Assembly: GCA_002293295.1 (NCBI GenBank)
Contig: DBCY01000165.1
Span: 1-17,562, forward strand
Origin: Ruminococcus sp. UBA946
GTDB lineage: Bacteria; Bacillota; Clostridia; Oscillospirales; Ruminococcaceae
DNA length: 17,562 nt
Reading direction: 5' to 3'
The translations under genes and the position numbers were made by a program. A model generated the notes under the pieces. The model worked only from the letters and a program-made list of their open reading frames with translations. It was not told where the DNA came from and searched no databases. Shown piece by piece: positions 8,163-15,870 of this stretch. Within the stretch, counting starts at the first letter, position 1. The number at the start of each line of letters is the position of its first letter.

Positions 8163-8856
8163 TTTCTTCGTCGGCTTCGAACTTGTATCCCACACCCCAT
8201 ACTGTTTTCAAAGCCCATTTGTCGGATACGTTTTCCAGCTTTTCACGAAGCCTTTTTATATGAACGTCTATCGTTCTTGAGTCGCCGTAATATTCAAACC
8301 CCCATACCTCGTCAAGAAGCTGGTCCCTGGTATAAACCCTGTTCGGATTGGAAGCTAAGTAGAAAAGCAGCTCAAGTTCCTTGGGAGGGGTATCCTGAAC
8401 CTTGCCGTCGACCCTGAGTTCATAACGGGTCATGTTTACAATCAGCTTGTCATAACGGACTTCCTTAATTTCGGATTCGCCCCCGCTCTGGCCGATACGG
8501 CGCGAAACCGCCTTGATTCTTGCGATAACCTCCTTGGTGTCAAAAGGCTTGATAATATAATCGTCCGCACCGAGTTCAAGCCCGAGAACCTTGTCGAAGG
8601 TTTCGCTCTTGGCGGTAATCATTATTATCGGGACATTTGATTTTTTCCTGATTTCGCGGCAGACCTGCCACCCGTCAAGCTCGGGCAGCATAATGTCCAG
8701 AAGCACGACATCGGGCTTTAAGGCGTTGAACTTAACAACAGCCTCTTCGCCGTCATGGGAAATAATCACTCCGTACCCTTCTTTTTCAAGATAGAGCTTA
8801 AGCAGTTCGCAGATATTATTATCATCATCAACGACCAGAACTTTTCCTAGTGACAT
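8155..8856 (-). CDS. OmpR/PhoB-type response regulator
   Basis: A 233-aa two-domain transcription factor. The receiver domain (about 1-120) has the acidic pocket VVDDD (Asp10-12), phospho-acceptor Asp54 in LLDIMLPELDG, Thr81 in MITAK and Lys103 in IKPFD. The winged-helix DNA-binding domain (about 135-230) carries the ELELLFYLASNPNRVYTRDQL and SRTIDVHIKRLREKL signatures. I chose the ATG at 8856 because AGAAAGG lies 9 nt upstream; the in-frame ATG at 8865 would sit directly against it. The stop overlaps the kinase start, so the two are translationally coupled. The gene diverges from groES across about 570 bp. The regulon cannot be read from sequence. Confidence 0.94.
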   Translation of the reverse strand: MSLGKVLVVDDDNNICELLKLYLEKEGYGVIISHDGEEAVVKFNALKPDVVLLDIMLPELDGWQVCREIRKKSNVPIIMITAKSETFDKVLGLELGADDYIIKPFDTKEVIARIKAVSRRIGQSGGESEIKEVRYDKLIVNMTRYELRVDGKVQDTPPKELELLFYLASNPNRVYTRDQLLDEVWGFEYYGDSRTIDVHIKRLREKLENVSDKWALKTVWGVGYKFEADEENA

Positions 8857-9283
8857 ATTTATCATCCTTTCTGAATTTGAAGCATGTCTTTTTTTATCGT
8901 CGCAGTTAATTATTCTATTTTTGTATTATGTACAAAAACTGTAATTAAAGCGGTGATTTTATAACTAATTTTTATGGTAATCATATCGTTTACATAAATA
9001 CATTATAACAAAATATGCTATTCAGTGTGTGAACAATATAATGCCGAATTGTTAAAATAATAATATATTCTACTAAAAACAATAAAAACATAAAAAAATA
9101 TTCATTATTTCAATTCGCCGGTTTAAATTGATAAATCTATTTTAAACTGTTCACATTTTCACGGCAATAAATATTTACTGAATTTTAATGAATAACATAT
9201 GTGCAAAATATCTATTTTTAAAGTTTATTAAAAAAAGAATATTGTAATAAATGACAAAATTTGTTTTAATTATAAAAATATAC
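8857..9283. other. AT-rich divergent regulatory region
   Basis: More than 400 bp without genes between the two-component system and the groESL promoter. No confident minus-strand promoter was found. Visible structure: TGTGAACA at 9028-9035 and its exact reverse complement TGTTCACA at 9148-9155, far apart but possibly operator half-sites, and an AT inverted repeat GTTTAAA/TTTAAAC at about 9121-9147. Neither is a recognised consensus. Confidence 0.4.
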
Positions 9284-9311
9284 TTGATTTTTCTGATAAT
9301 ATTGGTAAAAT
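9284..9311 (+). promoter_or_regulatory. Sigma-A promoter of groESL
   Basis: TTGATT (9284-9289), a 16-bp spacer and TAAAAT (9306-9311). Transcription would start around 9318, inside the CIRCE operator, the usual arrangement for HrcA repression. Confidence 0.75.
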
Positions 9312-9316
9312 AGTAT

Positions 9317-9343
9317 TTAGCACTCTGACAGTAAGAGTGCTAA
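9317..9343. promoter_or_regulatory. CIRCE operator (HrcA binding site)
   Basis: A perfect inverted repeat, TTAGCACTC then a 9-bp spacer then GAGTGCTAA, exactly the CIRCE consensus. In Firmicutes the HrcA repressor binds it and releases on heat stress, when GroEL is titrated by unfolded protein. It lies just after the -10 of the groES promoter, about 86 bp before the groES start. An hrcA gene is not in this window. Confidence 0.98.
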
Positions 9344-9429
9344 CGCATGAAACATCATTTTCAAAACGGTGTTTAATTATGCTGATTAAACCCGAAATAA
9401 AATGCTTATTTATGGAAGGAGAAAAAATT

Positions 9430-9714
9430 ATGACTATCAAACCACTGGCGGACAGAGTTGTCATTAAAATGACCGAAGCTGAAGAAACAACAAAAAGCGG
9501 GATTATACTTGCGGGCTCCGCAAAGGAAAAGCCGCAGGTCGCAGAAATCGTTGAGGTGGGTCCCGGCGGTCTCGTGGACGGCAAAGAGGTAACCATGACT
9601 GTTGCTAAGGGTCAGAAGGTACTTATTTCTAAATACAGCGGCACGGAAGTGAAAATCGACGGCGTTGAATATACTATTCTCCGTCAGGGCGATATTCTGG
9701 CTGTTGTTGAATAA
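9430..9714 (+). CDS. groES: Co-chaperonin GroES
   Basis: A 94-aa heptameric lid of the GroEL chaperonin, cytoplasmic. The sequence is typical: MTIKPLADRVVIK start, mobile loop with TKSGIILAGSAKEKP (about residues 22-36), the GKEVTMTVAKGQKVLISKY core and the ILRQGDILAVVE ending. The start at 9430 is fixed by AGGAG at 9417-9421, 8 nt upstream. The open frame extends back to 9337 but would run through the CIRCE downstream region, and the extra residues match nothing. It is first gene of the groESL operon. Confidence 0.98.
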   Translation: MTIKPLADRVVIKMTEAEETTKSGIILAGSAKEKPQVAEIVEVGPGGLVDGKEVTMTVAKGQKVLISKYSGTEVKIDGVEYTILRQGDILAVVE

Positions 9715-9792
9715 CAAAGTGATTAAGATACCGCTGCTTTTATTAAAGCAATGCTAAAAAAATCCTGCTTCCGGAAAAATAAAGCTAAGGCA

Positions 9793-9815
9793 GTTTTGCC
9801 CGAACGGGGCAAAAC
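9793..9815 (+). promoter_or_regulatory. Intergenic RNA hairpin before groEL
   Basis: GTTTTGCCC (9793-9801), loop GAACG, GGGCAAAAC (9807-9815): a perfect 9-bp stem in the groES–groEL spacer. No T-tract follows, so it is not an intrinsic terminator. It ends 23 nt before the groEL ATG, with GAAAGGAT as ribosome binding block. A near copy with the same geometry sits at 14535-14557. mRNA processing or stabilisation within groESL is plausible, since groESL cleavage at an intercistronic hairpin is known in Agrobacterium. Confidence 0.65.
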
Positions 9816-9838
9816 ACAAAGAAAGGATGGTTATAATT

Positions 9839-11467
9839 ATGGCAAAAGACATAAAATTCGGTGAGGACGCCCGCAAATCCTTGCAGGCGGGTGTTGACAA
9901 GCTTGCCGACACGGTTAAAATAACACTCGGTCCCAAGGGAAGAAATGTGGTTCTGGACAAGAAGTTCGGTTCTCCGCTGATTACAAACGACGGCGTTACG
10001 ATTGCAAAGGAAATTGAGCTTGACGACCCGTTTGAGAATATGGGCGCGCAGCTTGTAAAGGAAGTAGCCACCAAAACAAACGACGTTGCCGGCGACGGCA
10101 CTACAACCGCTACGCTTCTTGCTCAGGCTTTAATACGCGAGGGTATGAAGAATATCGCCGCGGGGGCAAATCCTATGGTTGTCAAGAAGGGTATTGCCAA
10201 AGCTGTTACAGCCGCAACCGAAGCGATTGTTTCAAATTCCACGCCGATTAACGGTTCCGAGGATATTGCCAGCGTCGCTGCAAACTCCGCGGGCGACGAG
10301 GAGATAGGCAAATTAATAGCCGAAGCAATGGAAAAGGTAACAGCCGACGGCGTAATTACAATTGAAGAATCAAAAACCGCCGAAACCTACTCCGAAGTTG
10401 TTGAGGGCATGCAGTTCGACAGGGGTTATATCACTCCGTACATGGTTACCGACACCGATAAGATGGAAGCCGTTATTGACGACGCTTACCTACTTATTAC
10501 CGATAAGAAGATTTCCGTTATACAGGAGGTTCTTCCGCTTCTCGAACAGATTGTGCAGTCGGGGAAGAAGCTTGTTATCGTAGCCGAGGATGTTGAGGGA
10601 GAAGCCCTTTCAACCCTTATACTGAATAAACTCAGGGGTACGTTTATGTGCGTTGCCGTTAAAGCACCCGGTTTCGGCGACAGGCGCAAGGAAATGCTTC
10701 AGGATATCGCAATCCTTACAGGCGGACAGGTTATTACCGAGGAAATCGGCCTTGACCTCAAGGAAACCGAGGTTTCGCAGCTGGGACGGGCAAAACAGAT
10801 TAAAATTTCCAAGGAAAATACTATTATCGTCGACGGCGCAGGCGACAAGCAGGCTATTAAGGACAGGGTGAACCAGATTAAAGCGCAGATTGAGGTTACC
10901 ACATCCGATTTCGATAAGGAAAAGCTTCAGGAAAGGCTTGCTAAGCTTTCGGGCGGCGTAGCCGTACTTAAAGTCGGAGCCGCAACCGAAATTGAAATGA
11001 AAGAAAAGAAGCTCAGGATTGAAGACGCTCTTGCCGCAACAAAGGCAGCCGTTGAAGAGGGCATCGTCCCGGGAGGAGGAACCGCGTATGTGAATGCGAT
11101 TCCCGCTGTTACAAAGCTTACTGCCGCACTGCTGGGCGATGAAAAAACCGGCGCTCAGATTGTTCTGAAAGCGCTTGAGGAGCCTACCCGTCAGATTGCG
11201 TCGAACGCAGGTCTTGAGGGAAGCATTATAATAGATAAGATTATCCGTTCACGTAAGGTCGGCTACGGCTTTGACGTATACAACGAGAGCTACTGCGATA
11301 TGATTCCCGCCGGTATCGTAGACCCGACTAAGGTTACCCGCAGCGCTCTTCAGAATGCTTCTTCCGTCGCCGCAATGGTGCTTACCACCGAATCCCTGGT
11401 GGCTGACATCAAGGAAGAAACTCCCGCAGCCCCCGCAATGCCGGGCGGAATGGGCGGAATGTATTAA
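9839..11467 (+). CDS. groEL: Chaperonin GroEL (Hsp60)
   Basis: A 542-aa ATP-dependent chaperonin that folds proteins inside a double heptameric ring capped by GroES. Classic segments: TLGPKGRNVVL (ATP site, about residue 30), the DGTTTAT catalytic loop (about 86-92), the apical domain with KAPGFGDRR (about 275), GGGTAY in the C-terminal equatorial domain (near 413) and the C-terminal GGM tail (PGGMGGMY). The start is the ATG at 9839, giving MAKDIKFGEDAR; an in-frame ATG at 9827 overlaps the ribosome binding site. It lies 124 bp after groES and is co-transcribed under CIRCE control. Confidence 0.99.
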   Translation: MAKDIKFGEDARKSLQAGVDKLADTVKITLGPKGRNVVLDKKFGSPLITNDGVTIAKEIELDDPFENMGAQLVKEVATKTNDVAGDGTTTATLLAQALIREGMKNIAAGANPMVVKKGIAKAVTAATEAIVSNSTPINGSEDIASVAANSAGDEEIGKLIAEAMEKVTADGVITIEESKTAETYSEVVEGMQFDRGYITPYMVTDTDKMEAVIDDAYLLITDKKISVIQEVLPLLEQIVQSGKKLVIVAEDVEGEALSTLILNKLRGTFMCVAVKAPGFGDRRKEMLQDIAILTGGQVITEEIGLDLKETEVSQLGRAKQIKISKENTIIVDGAGDKQAIKDRVNQIKAQIEVTTSDFDKEKLQERLAKLSGGVAVLKVGAATEIEMKEKKLRIEDALAATKAAVEEGIVPGGGTAYVNAIPAVTKLTAALLGDEKTGAQIVLKALEEPTRQIASNAGLEGSIIIDKIIRSRKVGYGFDVYNESYCDMIPAGIVDPTKVTRSALQNASSVAAMVLTTESLVADIKEETPAAPAMPGGMGGMY

Positions 11468-11469
11468 TT

Positions 11470-11504
11470 CAGGGGTCAGGGATTAGGAATCAGGAGTCAG
11501 GTTT
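11470..11504. repeat. Heptamer tandem array after groEL
   Basis: Four 7-bp units of consensus YAGGRRT (first unit CAGGGGT), plus a fifth diverging unit, starting 2 nt after the groEL stop codon (11465-11467). The 7-bp period matches the arrays at 51-71, 6396-6430 and 17533-17562. It lies upstream of the groEL terminator-like hairpin, so it would be transcribed. Confidence 0.6.
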
Positions 11505-11540
11505 AATTCCAGCCTGATAATTCATAAAATAAATACAAAA

Positions 11541-11575
11541 AATCCGTCACGGCGATTTTATTGCTGTGGCGGATT
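11541..11575 (+). terminator. groESL terminator-like hairpin
   Basis: A 13-bp stem with two G-U pairs: AATCCGTCACGGC (11541-11553) with GCTGTGGCGGATT (11563-11575), loop of 9 nt. The following sequence is A/T-rich without a clean T-run, so efficiency may be modest. An A-run precedes it, so it could also act on the opposite strand. Its left arm shares 12 nt with the terminator at 12278-12322. Confidence 0.6.
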
Positions 11576-11688
11576 AAATTATAATATATATGTATTAATC
11601 CGGGGTTAACAGCATTTTTAAGTTTCGGTAAAAACTTGTACTATTCTAAGACAAGTCCGCATATTATGTTGTAGTCAAGCTGTTATTG

Positions 11689-11714
11689 CCCGCCGGTTAA
11701 TGTTCTGAGGCGGG
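11689..11714 (+). promoter_or_regulatory. Possible 5' leader hairpin of the DUF4830-like gene
   Basis: CCCGCC (11689-11694) pairs with GGCGGG (11709-11714) around a 14-nt loop, 33 bp before the start codon. It is notably GC-rich for this intergenic region. No promoter upstream is convincing; TTGTAC near 11636 with CATATT 18 bp later is a poor match. Confidence 0.3.
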
Positions 11715-11747
11715 GAATATATTACACTTTTATAGGGAGCGATTAGT

Positions 11748-12275
11748 ATGAGTTCAAGAACTTCAAAAAAGGGAAGTAAAATATTACTGTTTTTTTTGCT
11801 GATAATACTGGTCTTAATAGCGGTGTTTTTCATTAAAAAAGCAAAGGATGAAGCTGATTCGGATACGAAATTCAACATGAGCAGCAATGCGGAAAGGGTT
11901 AGGTTTTTGAACGAACAGGGATTAATTGTAAAGCCCGACCCTGTTTCAACTGAGGAAATCATCATTCCGTCAGAGGCGAACGACACATACGCCGATTATG
12001 CAAGGCTGTTAAAGGAACAGGGCTTTAACATTGAAAAATACCTGGGCAGAAATGTTGTGCGAATTACGTATGAAGTGCTTAATTTCCCTGATTATGACGA
12101 TAACGTCATGGCAAATATGCTTATTGCCGACGACCGTCTGATAGGCGGCGACATTTCCCTTAATGAAGAAGGCGGTTTTGTACTCCCTCTTGTATCAAAG
12201 AAAACTGCCGGCAAGCTCATGGAGGATGACCCTGCTGAAGAGACCACAGCGGTTACAACAGCGGCCGCAAGATAA
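11748..12275 (+). CDS. DUF4830-like membrane-anchored protein
   Basis: A 175-aa protein with a basic N-terminus, a single hydrophobic helix at residues 11-29 (no lipobox cysteine, so probably an uncleaved anchor) and an extracytoplasmic domain. The segment from about 48 to 145 (NAERVRFLNEQG, then ITYEVLNFP and DDRLIGGD) resembles DUF4830, a domain of unknown function in Firmicutes; the match is from memory of the pattern. The C-terminus is a Thr/Ala-rich tail. GGGAG lies 8 nt before ATG. It is probably monocistronic, lying between two terminator hairpins that share a stem arm. No reaction can be assigned. Confidence 0.75.
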   Translation: MSSRTSKKGSKILLFFLLIILVLIAVFFIKKAKDEADSDTKFNMSSNAERVRFLNEQGLIVKPDPVSTEEIIIPSEANDTYADYARLLKEQGFNIEKYLGRNVVRITYEVLNFPDYDDNVMANMLIADDRLIGGDISLNEEGGFVLPLVSKKTAGKLMEDDPAEETTAVTTAAAR

Positions 12276-12277
12276 AA

Positions 12278-12322
12278 AATCCGTCACGGTAACATTAAAG
12301 AACCGTGACGGATTGTTTTTTA
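12278..12322 (+). terminator. Strong intrinsic terminator
   Basis: A perfect 13-bp stem, AATCCGTCACGGT (12278-12290) with ACCGTGACGGATT (12302-12314), 11-nt loop, followed by GTTTTTTAT. It begins 2 nt after the stop codon of the DUF4830-like gene and separates it from the gdpP operon. Confidence 0.92.
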
Positions 12323-12424
12323 TCTGATAAAGCAAGTTATATTAGCTATACAGGAAGTTTTCCGCTGTTATGCAGCTTACAGGGGGCTATAATATTAAAA
12401 AATGGTTACAAAACAAATATATTC

Positions 12425-12454
12425 TTGAATGTTGTTGAATGAATGTGTTATAAT
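12425..12454 (+). promoter_or_regulatory. Sigma-A promoter of the gdpP operon
   Basis: TTGAAT (12425-12430), an 18-bp spacer and a perfect TATAAT (12449-12454) preceded by TGT, an extended -10. Transcription would start near 12461, giving a leader of about 40 nt. Confidence 0.7.
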
Positions 12455-12500
12455 GTAAATAATACCATTATATAATTATTTTTACTTCGGGGGTGAGGAT

Positions 12501-14492
12501 GTGAAAAGCAGAAGATGGACGGCATTTAAGCTTATAGCAATGCTGCTGGTTGTCATATCTGTTGCAGGCGCTTTTTTAGTGCGTAAAACCGATGAAAATA
12601 TGTCCTGGCTGCTGCTCGGGCTGACGGCTGTATTATCGATTGTTTTTCTTGCCCTCTTTTCGGCTTTTCAGAAAAACCTCCACAAATTCGTTACCGAAAT
12701 GAAATCCCAGCTTAACCTTACAGAAAGGGATTCGCTTTACAGGTTCCCTGCTCCCGCCGCCATAGTTGACAGCGAAGGCGTTATTATATGGTACAATATA
12801 GCCTTTACCGAGCAGGTTTACGGTTCCGACGCTTTCGGAGTGCATATCAGCAGCATTATAAATGCGGATTTTGAAAAAATTATTGCAAATAAGAATATTG
12901 CCGTTGAATTTGAATCAAACCATTTTAAGGTTACCGCCGTAACTGCCGAAAAGACTGACGGGGACTCCGGGGCTGTTTCTGATTTAACCATTCTTCATTT
13001 CGAGGATATAAGCGACTATATAACCCTTGAAGCTGAAATGTTCAACGCGAAACCTTCCGTGCTGATTATTTCCATTGATAATTATGACGATATTCTGATT
13101 AATGAAAAGGATTCGGAAAAAGCTCATATCATGATACAGATTGAAAAGCTTCTGGAAACTTATTTCGAGGAACACAGGGGCGTTATGAGAAAAATTTCAA
13201 GCGATAAATACTTTGCGGTGATTGAGGACCGTTACCTTAAGGAAATTATTGATGACAAGTTTAAAATCCTCGATTCGGTAAGGGCAATCCCCGTTTCGGA
13301 AAAAACCTCCGTAACTCTTTCAATAGGAGTGGGACTGGGGGCTTTATACCTTGTCGAAAGTGAGAAATTCGCGAAACAGGCTCTTGAAATGGCTCAGGGA
13401 CGCGGCGGAGACCAGGCGGCGATTAAGACGGACGGCGGATTCGAATTCTTCGGCGGCGTTTCCAAGGGAATCGAAAAAAACACAAAGGTAAAGACAAGAA
13501 TTGTTGCAGCCGCCCTTACAGAGCTTATTAATTCCAGCCCTGAAGTGCTTATTATGGGACATGTCCACGGCGATATGGACTGTATCGGCGCGGGGGCGGG
13601 TCTTTGCGGGGCGATTCGAATTTTAAATCCCGATAAGTACGTAAGGATGGTCGTAAACACAGGCAAAACGCTGGCAAAGCCCATTATTGAAAGGATTAAT
13701 GAAAATCTCCGCGACGAGGAGGAGCATTTTATCAGTCCGGACGAGGCGGCTGCCAGAATAACCCGCGATACGCTCCTTATAATCGTCGATACTCATAACA
13801 GGGATATTGTCGAATTTCCCGAGCTATATGAAAAAGCGGGTAAAATCGCTGTGATTGACCATCACAGACAGACCGTTAATTATATTGACAACGCCGTAAT
13901 CTTCCACCATGAACCTTACGCGTCGTCAGCCTGCGAAATGGTGGCTGAGATTATCCAGTATTTTCAGGGAATAAACAAGCTTTCAAGCTATTATGCCGAC
14001 GCTATGCTTGCGGGGATAATGCTTGACACGAAAAACTTTATAATGCGCACCGGCGTGCGTACCTTTGAGGCTTCGGCATTCCTGCGCAAGCTCGGGGCCG
14101 ATATGGTAGCCGTCAAGGGACTGTTCGCGAACTCGGTAGAATGTATACAAAAGCGTTCAAAACTGGTGTCGACGGCTGAAATATATCAGAGATGCGCCAT
14201 CGCGCTGGACGAAGAGCATAATAACGAATCCCGCCTTGCTTCGGCTCAGGCGGCGGACGAGCTTCTTGAAATCGAGAATGTTGACGCCAGTTTCGTTATT
14301 TTCTACACTTCTGCGGGGGTGAGCATTTCGGCGCGTTCAATGGGAGCTATGAATGTACAGATTATAATGGAAAAACTCGGCGGAGGCGGTCATAATACGA
14401 TGGCAGCTGCCCAGTTCGGCGGAATTACCGTTTTTGAGGCGAAGGCAAAGCTTGTGAGCGCTATAGACGAGCATATCGCAAATATATCGTAA
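12501..14492 (+). CDS. gdpP: Cyclic-di-AMP phosphodiesterase GdpP
   Basis: A 663-aa membrane enzyme that hydrolyses c-di-AMP to pApA, lowering this second messenger of osmotic and wall homeostasis. Order: two transmembrane helices (about 9-27 and 36-55), a PAS-like domain (about 70-170), a degenerate GGDEF domain (about 180-310), then the DHH domain with GHVHGDMDCIG (353-363), VDTHNRD (Asp430) and DHH (453-455), and DHHA1 with GGGGH (627-631). All metal-binding residues I can identify are present, so it should be active. The start is GTG at 12501, with GGGGG 7 nt upstream; the overlapping ATG is in another frame and hits a stop. It leads an operon with a methyltransferase, rplI and dnaB. Confidence 0.96.
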   Translation: MKSRRWTAFKLIAMLLVVISVAGAFLVRKTDENMSWLLLGLTAVLSIVFLALFSAFQKNLHKFVTEMKSQLNLTERDSLYRFPAPAAIVDSEGVIIWYNIAFTEQVYGSDAFGVHISSIINADFEKIIANKNIAVEFESNHFKVTAVTAEKTDGDSGAVSDLTILHFEDISDYITLEAEMFNAKPSVLIISIDNYDDILINEKDSEKAHIMIQIEKLLETYFEEHRGVMRKISSDKYFAVIEDRYLKEIIDDKFKILDSVRAIPVSEKTSVTLSIGVGLGALYLVESEKFAKQALEMAQGRGGDQAAIKTDGGFEFFGGVSKGIEKNTKVKTRIVAAALTELINSSPEVLIMGHVHGDMDCIGAGAGLCGAIRILNPDKYVRMVVNTGKTLAKPIIERINENLRDEEEHFISPDEAAARITRDTLLIIVDTHNRDIVEFPELYEKAGKIAVIDHHRQTVNYIDNAVIFHHEPYASSACEMVAEIIQYFQGINKLSSYYADAMLAGIMLDTKNFIMRTGVRTFEASAFLRKLGADMVAVKGLFANSVECIQKRSKLVSTAEIYQRCAIALDEEHNNESRLASAQAADELLEIENVDASFVIFYTSAGVSISARSMGAMNVQIIMEKLGGGGHNTMAAAQFGGITVFEAKAKLVSAIDEHIANIS

Positions 14493-14506
14493 GGCTGTGG
14501 TAAAAG

Positions 14507-14557
14507 GTTTGAAAATAAATTTTCAAACTCAGGAGTTTTGTCCTTTCAGGACAAAAC
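14507..14557 (+). promoter_or_regulatory. Two hairpins in the leader of the gdpP-operon methyltransferase
   Basis: The first is an AT-rich inverted repeat, GTTTGAAA/TTTCAAAC within 14507-14528. The second is a perfect 10-bp stem, GTTTTGTCCT (14535-14544), loop TTC, AGGACAAAAC (14548-14557), ending 23 nt before the ATG. GAAAGGAT is the ribosome binding block. No T-run follows, so these are not intrinsic terminators. The second has the same length and placement as the hairpin before groEL. Confidence 0.65.
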
Positions 14558-14580
14558 ATCCGGAAAGGATAGGCATAGAT

Positions 14581-15282
14581 ATGGAAAAATGGAATTCCGA
14601 AACATTAAGGACAAATCCCCTTGTTGAAATAGGCGAATTTTTTAACAGCAGGGCTGATATATACAATGAGGTTCATGTTGAAAATATCGGGGGAGGTATG
14701 GAAAGCAAAAATATAATCGCATCCCTTCTACCTGAAAATACCGAAACGCTGATTGATTTCGGAGTAGGCACTGGGCTGGAGCTTGCGGGGATTTTTAAGA
14801 GATTCCCCTGTATAAAAGTCACGGGGGTTGATATTGCCGGGAATATGCTGGAAAAGCTGAAAAACACTTACCCGGACAAAAGTATAAACCTTTTCTGTGA
14901 AAGTTACTTTAATTTTGATTTTGGGGTATCTTGCTTTGACTCCGCTTTATCGGTTATGACAATGCACCACTATGACCATAAAACCAAGACAGCTTTATAT
15001 GAGAAAGTACGTTCATGCCTTAAAGAAAACGGCGTTTATATTGAATGCGACTATATGCTTTCGGAAAATGATTACGAAAACGCACAGGAGCTGGAGGATT
15101 TTTATTTTTCGGAATATAAACGTTTAATGGAGGAACAGGGTTTAACCGGTGACAGCTATTATCATTATGATACTCCCTGTACGGTGAAAAATCAAATAAG
15201 ATTGCTGACAGAAGCGGGGTTTTCAAGCGTTTCGGAGGTTTGGCATACAGGAAATACAATTATACTGGCGGCAAATAAATAA
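14581..15282 (+). CDS. Class I SAM-dependent methyltransferase in the gdpP operon
   Basis: A 233-aa soluble methyltransferase. Motif I is LIDFGVGTGL (57-66), followed by the ribose-binding acidic residue in VTGVDIAGNML (Asp84), the motif-IV-like region SALSVMTMHHYDH (about 121-133) and a strand GVYIECDYML. The substrate is not readable. I place the start at 14581; the frame runs back to a GTG at 14497, but that part is a hairpin-rich leader coding for nothing recognisable. It lies between gdpP and rplI, genes that are commonly adjacent in Firmicutes, suggesting later insertion. Gaps are 88 bp before and 43 bp after. It may be co-transcribed, with its translation possibly shaped by the upstream hairpin. 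Confidence 0.9.
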   Translation: MEKWNSETLRTNPLVEIGEFFNSRADIYNEVHVENIGGGMESKNIIASLLPENTETLIDFGVGTGLELAGIFKRFPCIKVTGVDIAGNMLEKLKNTYPDKSINLFCESYFNFDFGVSCFDSALSVMTMHHYDHKTKTALYEKVRSCLKENGVYIECDYMLSENDYENAQELEDFYFSEYKRLMEEQGLTGDSYYHYDTPCTVKNQIRLLTEAGFSSVSEVWHTGNTIILAANK

Positions 15283-15325
15283 TGAATGCCATAATATAAA
15301 AATTATATCATACAAGGAGATTATT

Positions 15326-15775
15326 ATGAAAGTTATTTTTTTACAGGATGTCAAGGGAACGGCAAAACAGGGGGACGTTAAGGAGGTTGCGGACGGCTAC
15401 GCAAGGAATTTCCTTATCGCCAGGGGGATTGCCATTGAAGCGAACGCAAAGAATATGTCCGACCTTGCCGGTAAAAAAGCGTCCGAACAGCATAAAGCCG
15501 ACGCCGTAAAAGAGGAGGCAATAAAAGCGGCTTACGTTTTAAAGGGAAAAACCGTAATCTGCAAGGCAAAGGCAGGGAAAAGCGGAAAGCTTTTCGGCGC
15601 AGTTACGGCAGGGCATATATCCGATTCGCTGAAAGAACAGTTTGATGTAACCGTTGATAAAAAGAAAATAAATCTTACATCCGATATAAAAGCATACGGT
15701 ACATATACCGCCGAAATAAAATTTTTCGCGGGCGTATCAGAAAAAATTACCGTCGAGGTTATCGAAGACGATTAA
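15326..15775 (+). CDS. rplI: Ribosomal protein bL9
   Basis: A 149-aa protein of the large ribosomal subunit. The N-terminal domain is textbook: MKVIFLQDVKGTAKQGDVKEVADGYARNFLI, followed by a long charged connecting helix (about 42-75) and the C-terminal domain with the GKLFGAVTAGHI segment (about 87-98). Length is typical. AAGGAG stands 8 nt before the ATG. It is the third gene of the gdpP operon, before dnaB, the usual Firmicute order. Confidence 0.98.
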   Translation: MKVIFLQDVKGTAKQGDVKEVADGYARNFLIARGIAIEANAKNMSDLAGKKASEQHKADAVKEEAIKAAYVLKGKTVICKAKAGKSGKLFGAVTAGHISDSLKEQFDVTVDKKKINLTSDIKAYGTYTAEIKFFAGVSEKITVEVIEDD

Positions 15776-15870
15776 GAAAACCCTTTCATCAAAAGCCAAA
15801 CAGAAAAGAAATGAATTTTCAGGAAGGTGTATTTATCCGGACAGAAATCCTGAGGGGGATGGGTAATTTT

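Noticed and set aside
8163..8195. Longer sensor kinase start at 8195
   Set aside because: It would overlap the response regulator by 41 bp; the ATG at 8162 gives the standard ATGCGTAA coupling.
9337..9429. N-terminal extension of groES to 9337
   Set aside because: The extra residues match nothing in GroES, they begin inside the CIRCE right arm, and a strong AGGAG sits 8 nt before the ATG at 9430.
11470..11504. CRISPR array or phage attachment site after groEL
   Set aside because: Units are 7 bp with no spacers and there are no cas or integrase genes nearby; it is a simple tandem array.
14507..14557. Terminator after gdpP
   Set aside because: The stems are good but no T-run follows either hairpin, and a ribosome binding site and gene follow immediately.
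14497..14580. Longer methyltransferase starting at GTG 14497
   Set aside because: The extension is made of two hairpins, has no good ribosome binding site, and the ATG at 14581 has one; the geometry matches the groEL leader.
15819..15853. Hairpin TCAGGA/TCCTGA before dnaB as a regulatory leader
   Set aside because: Only 6 bp with a long loop, no conserved counterpart in the window and no T-run; likely chance.
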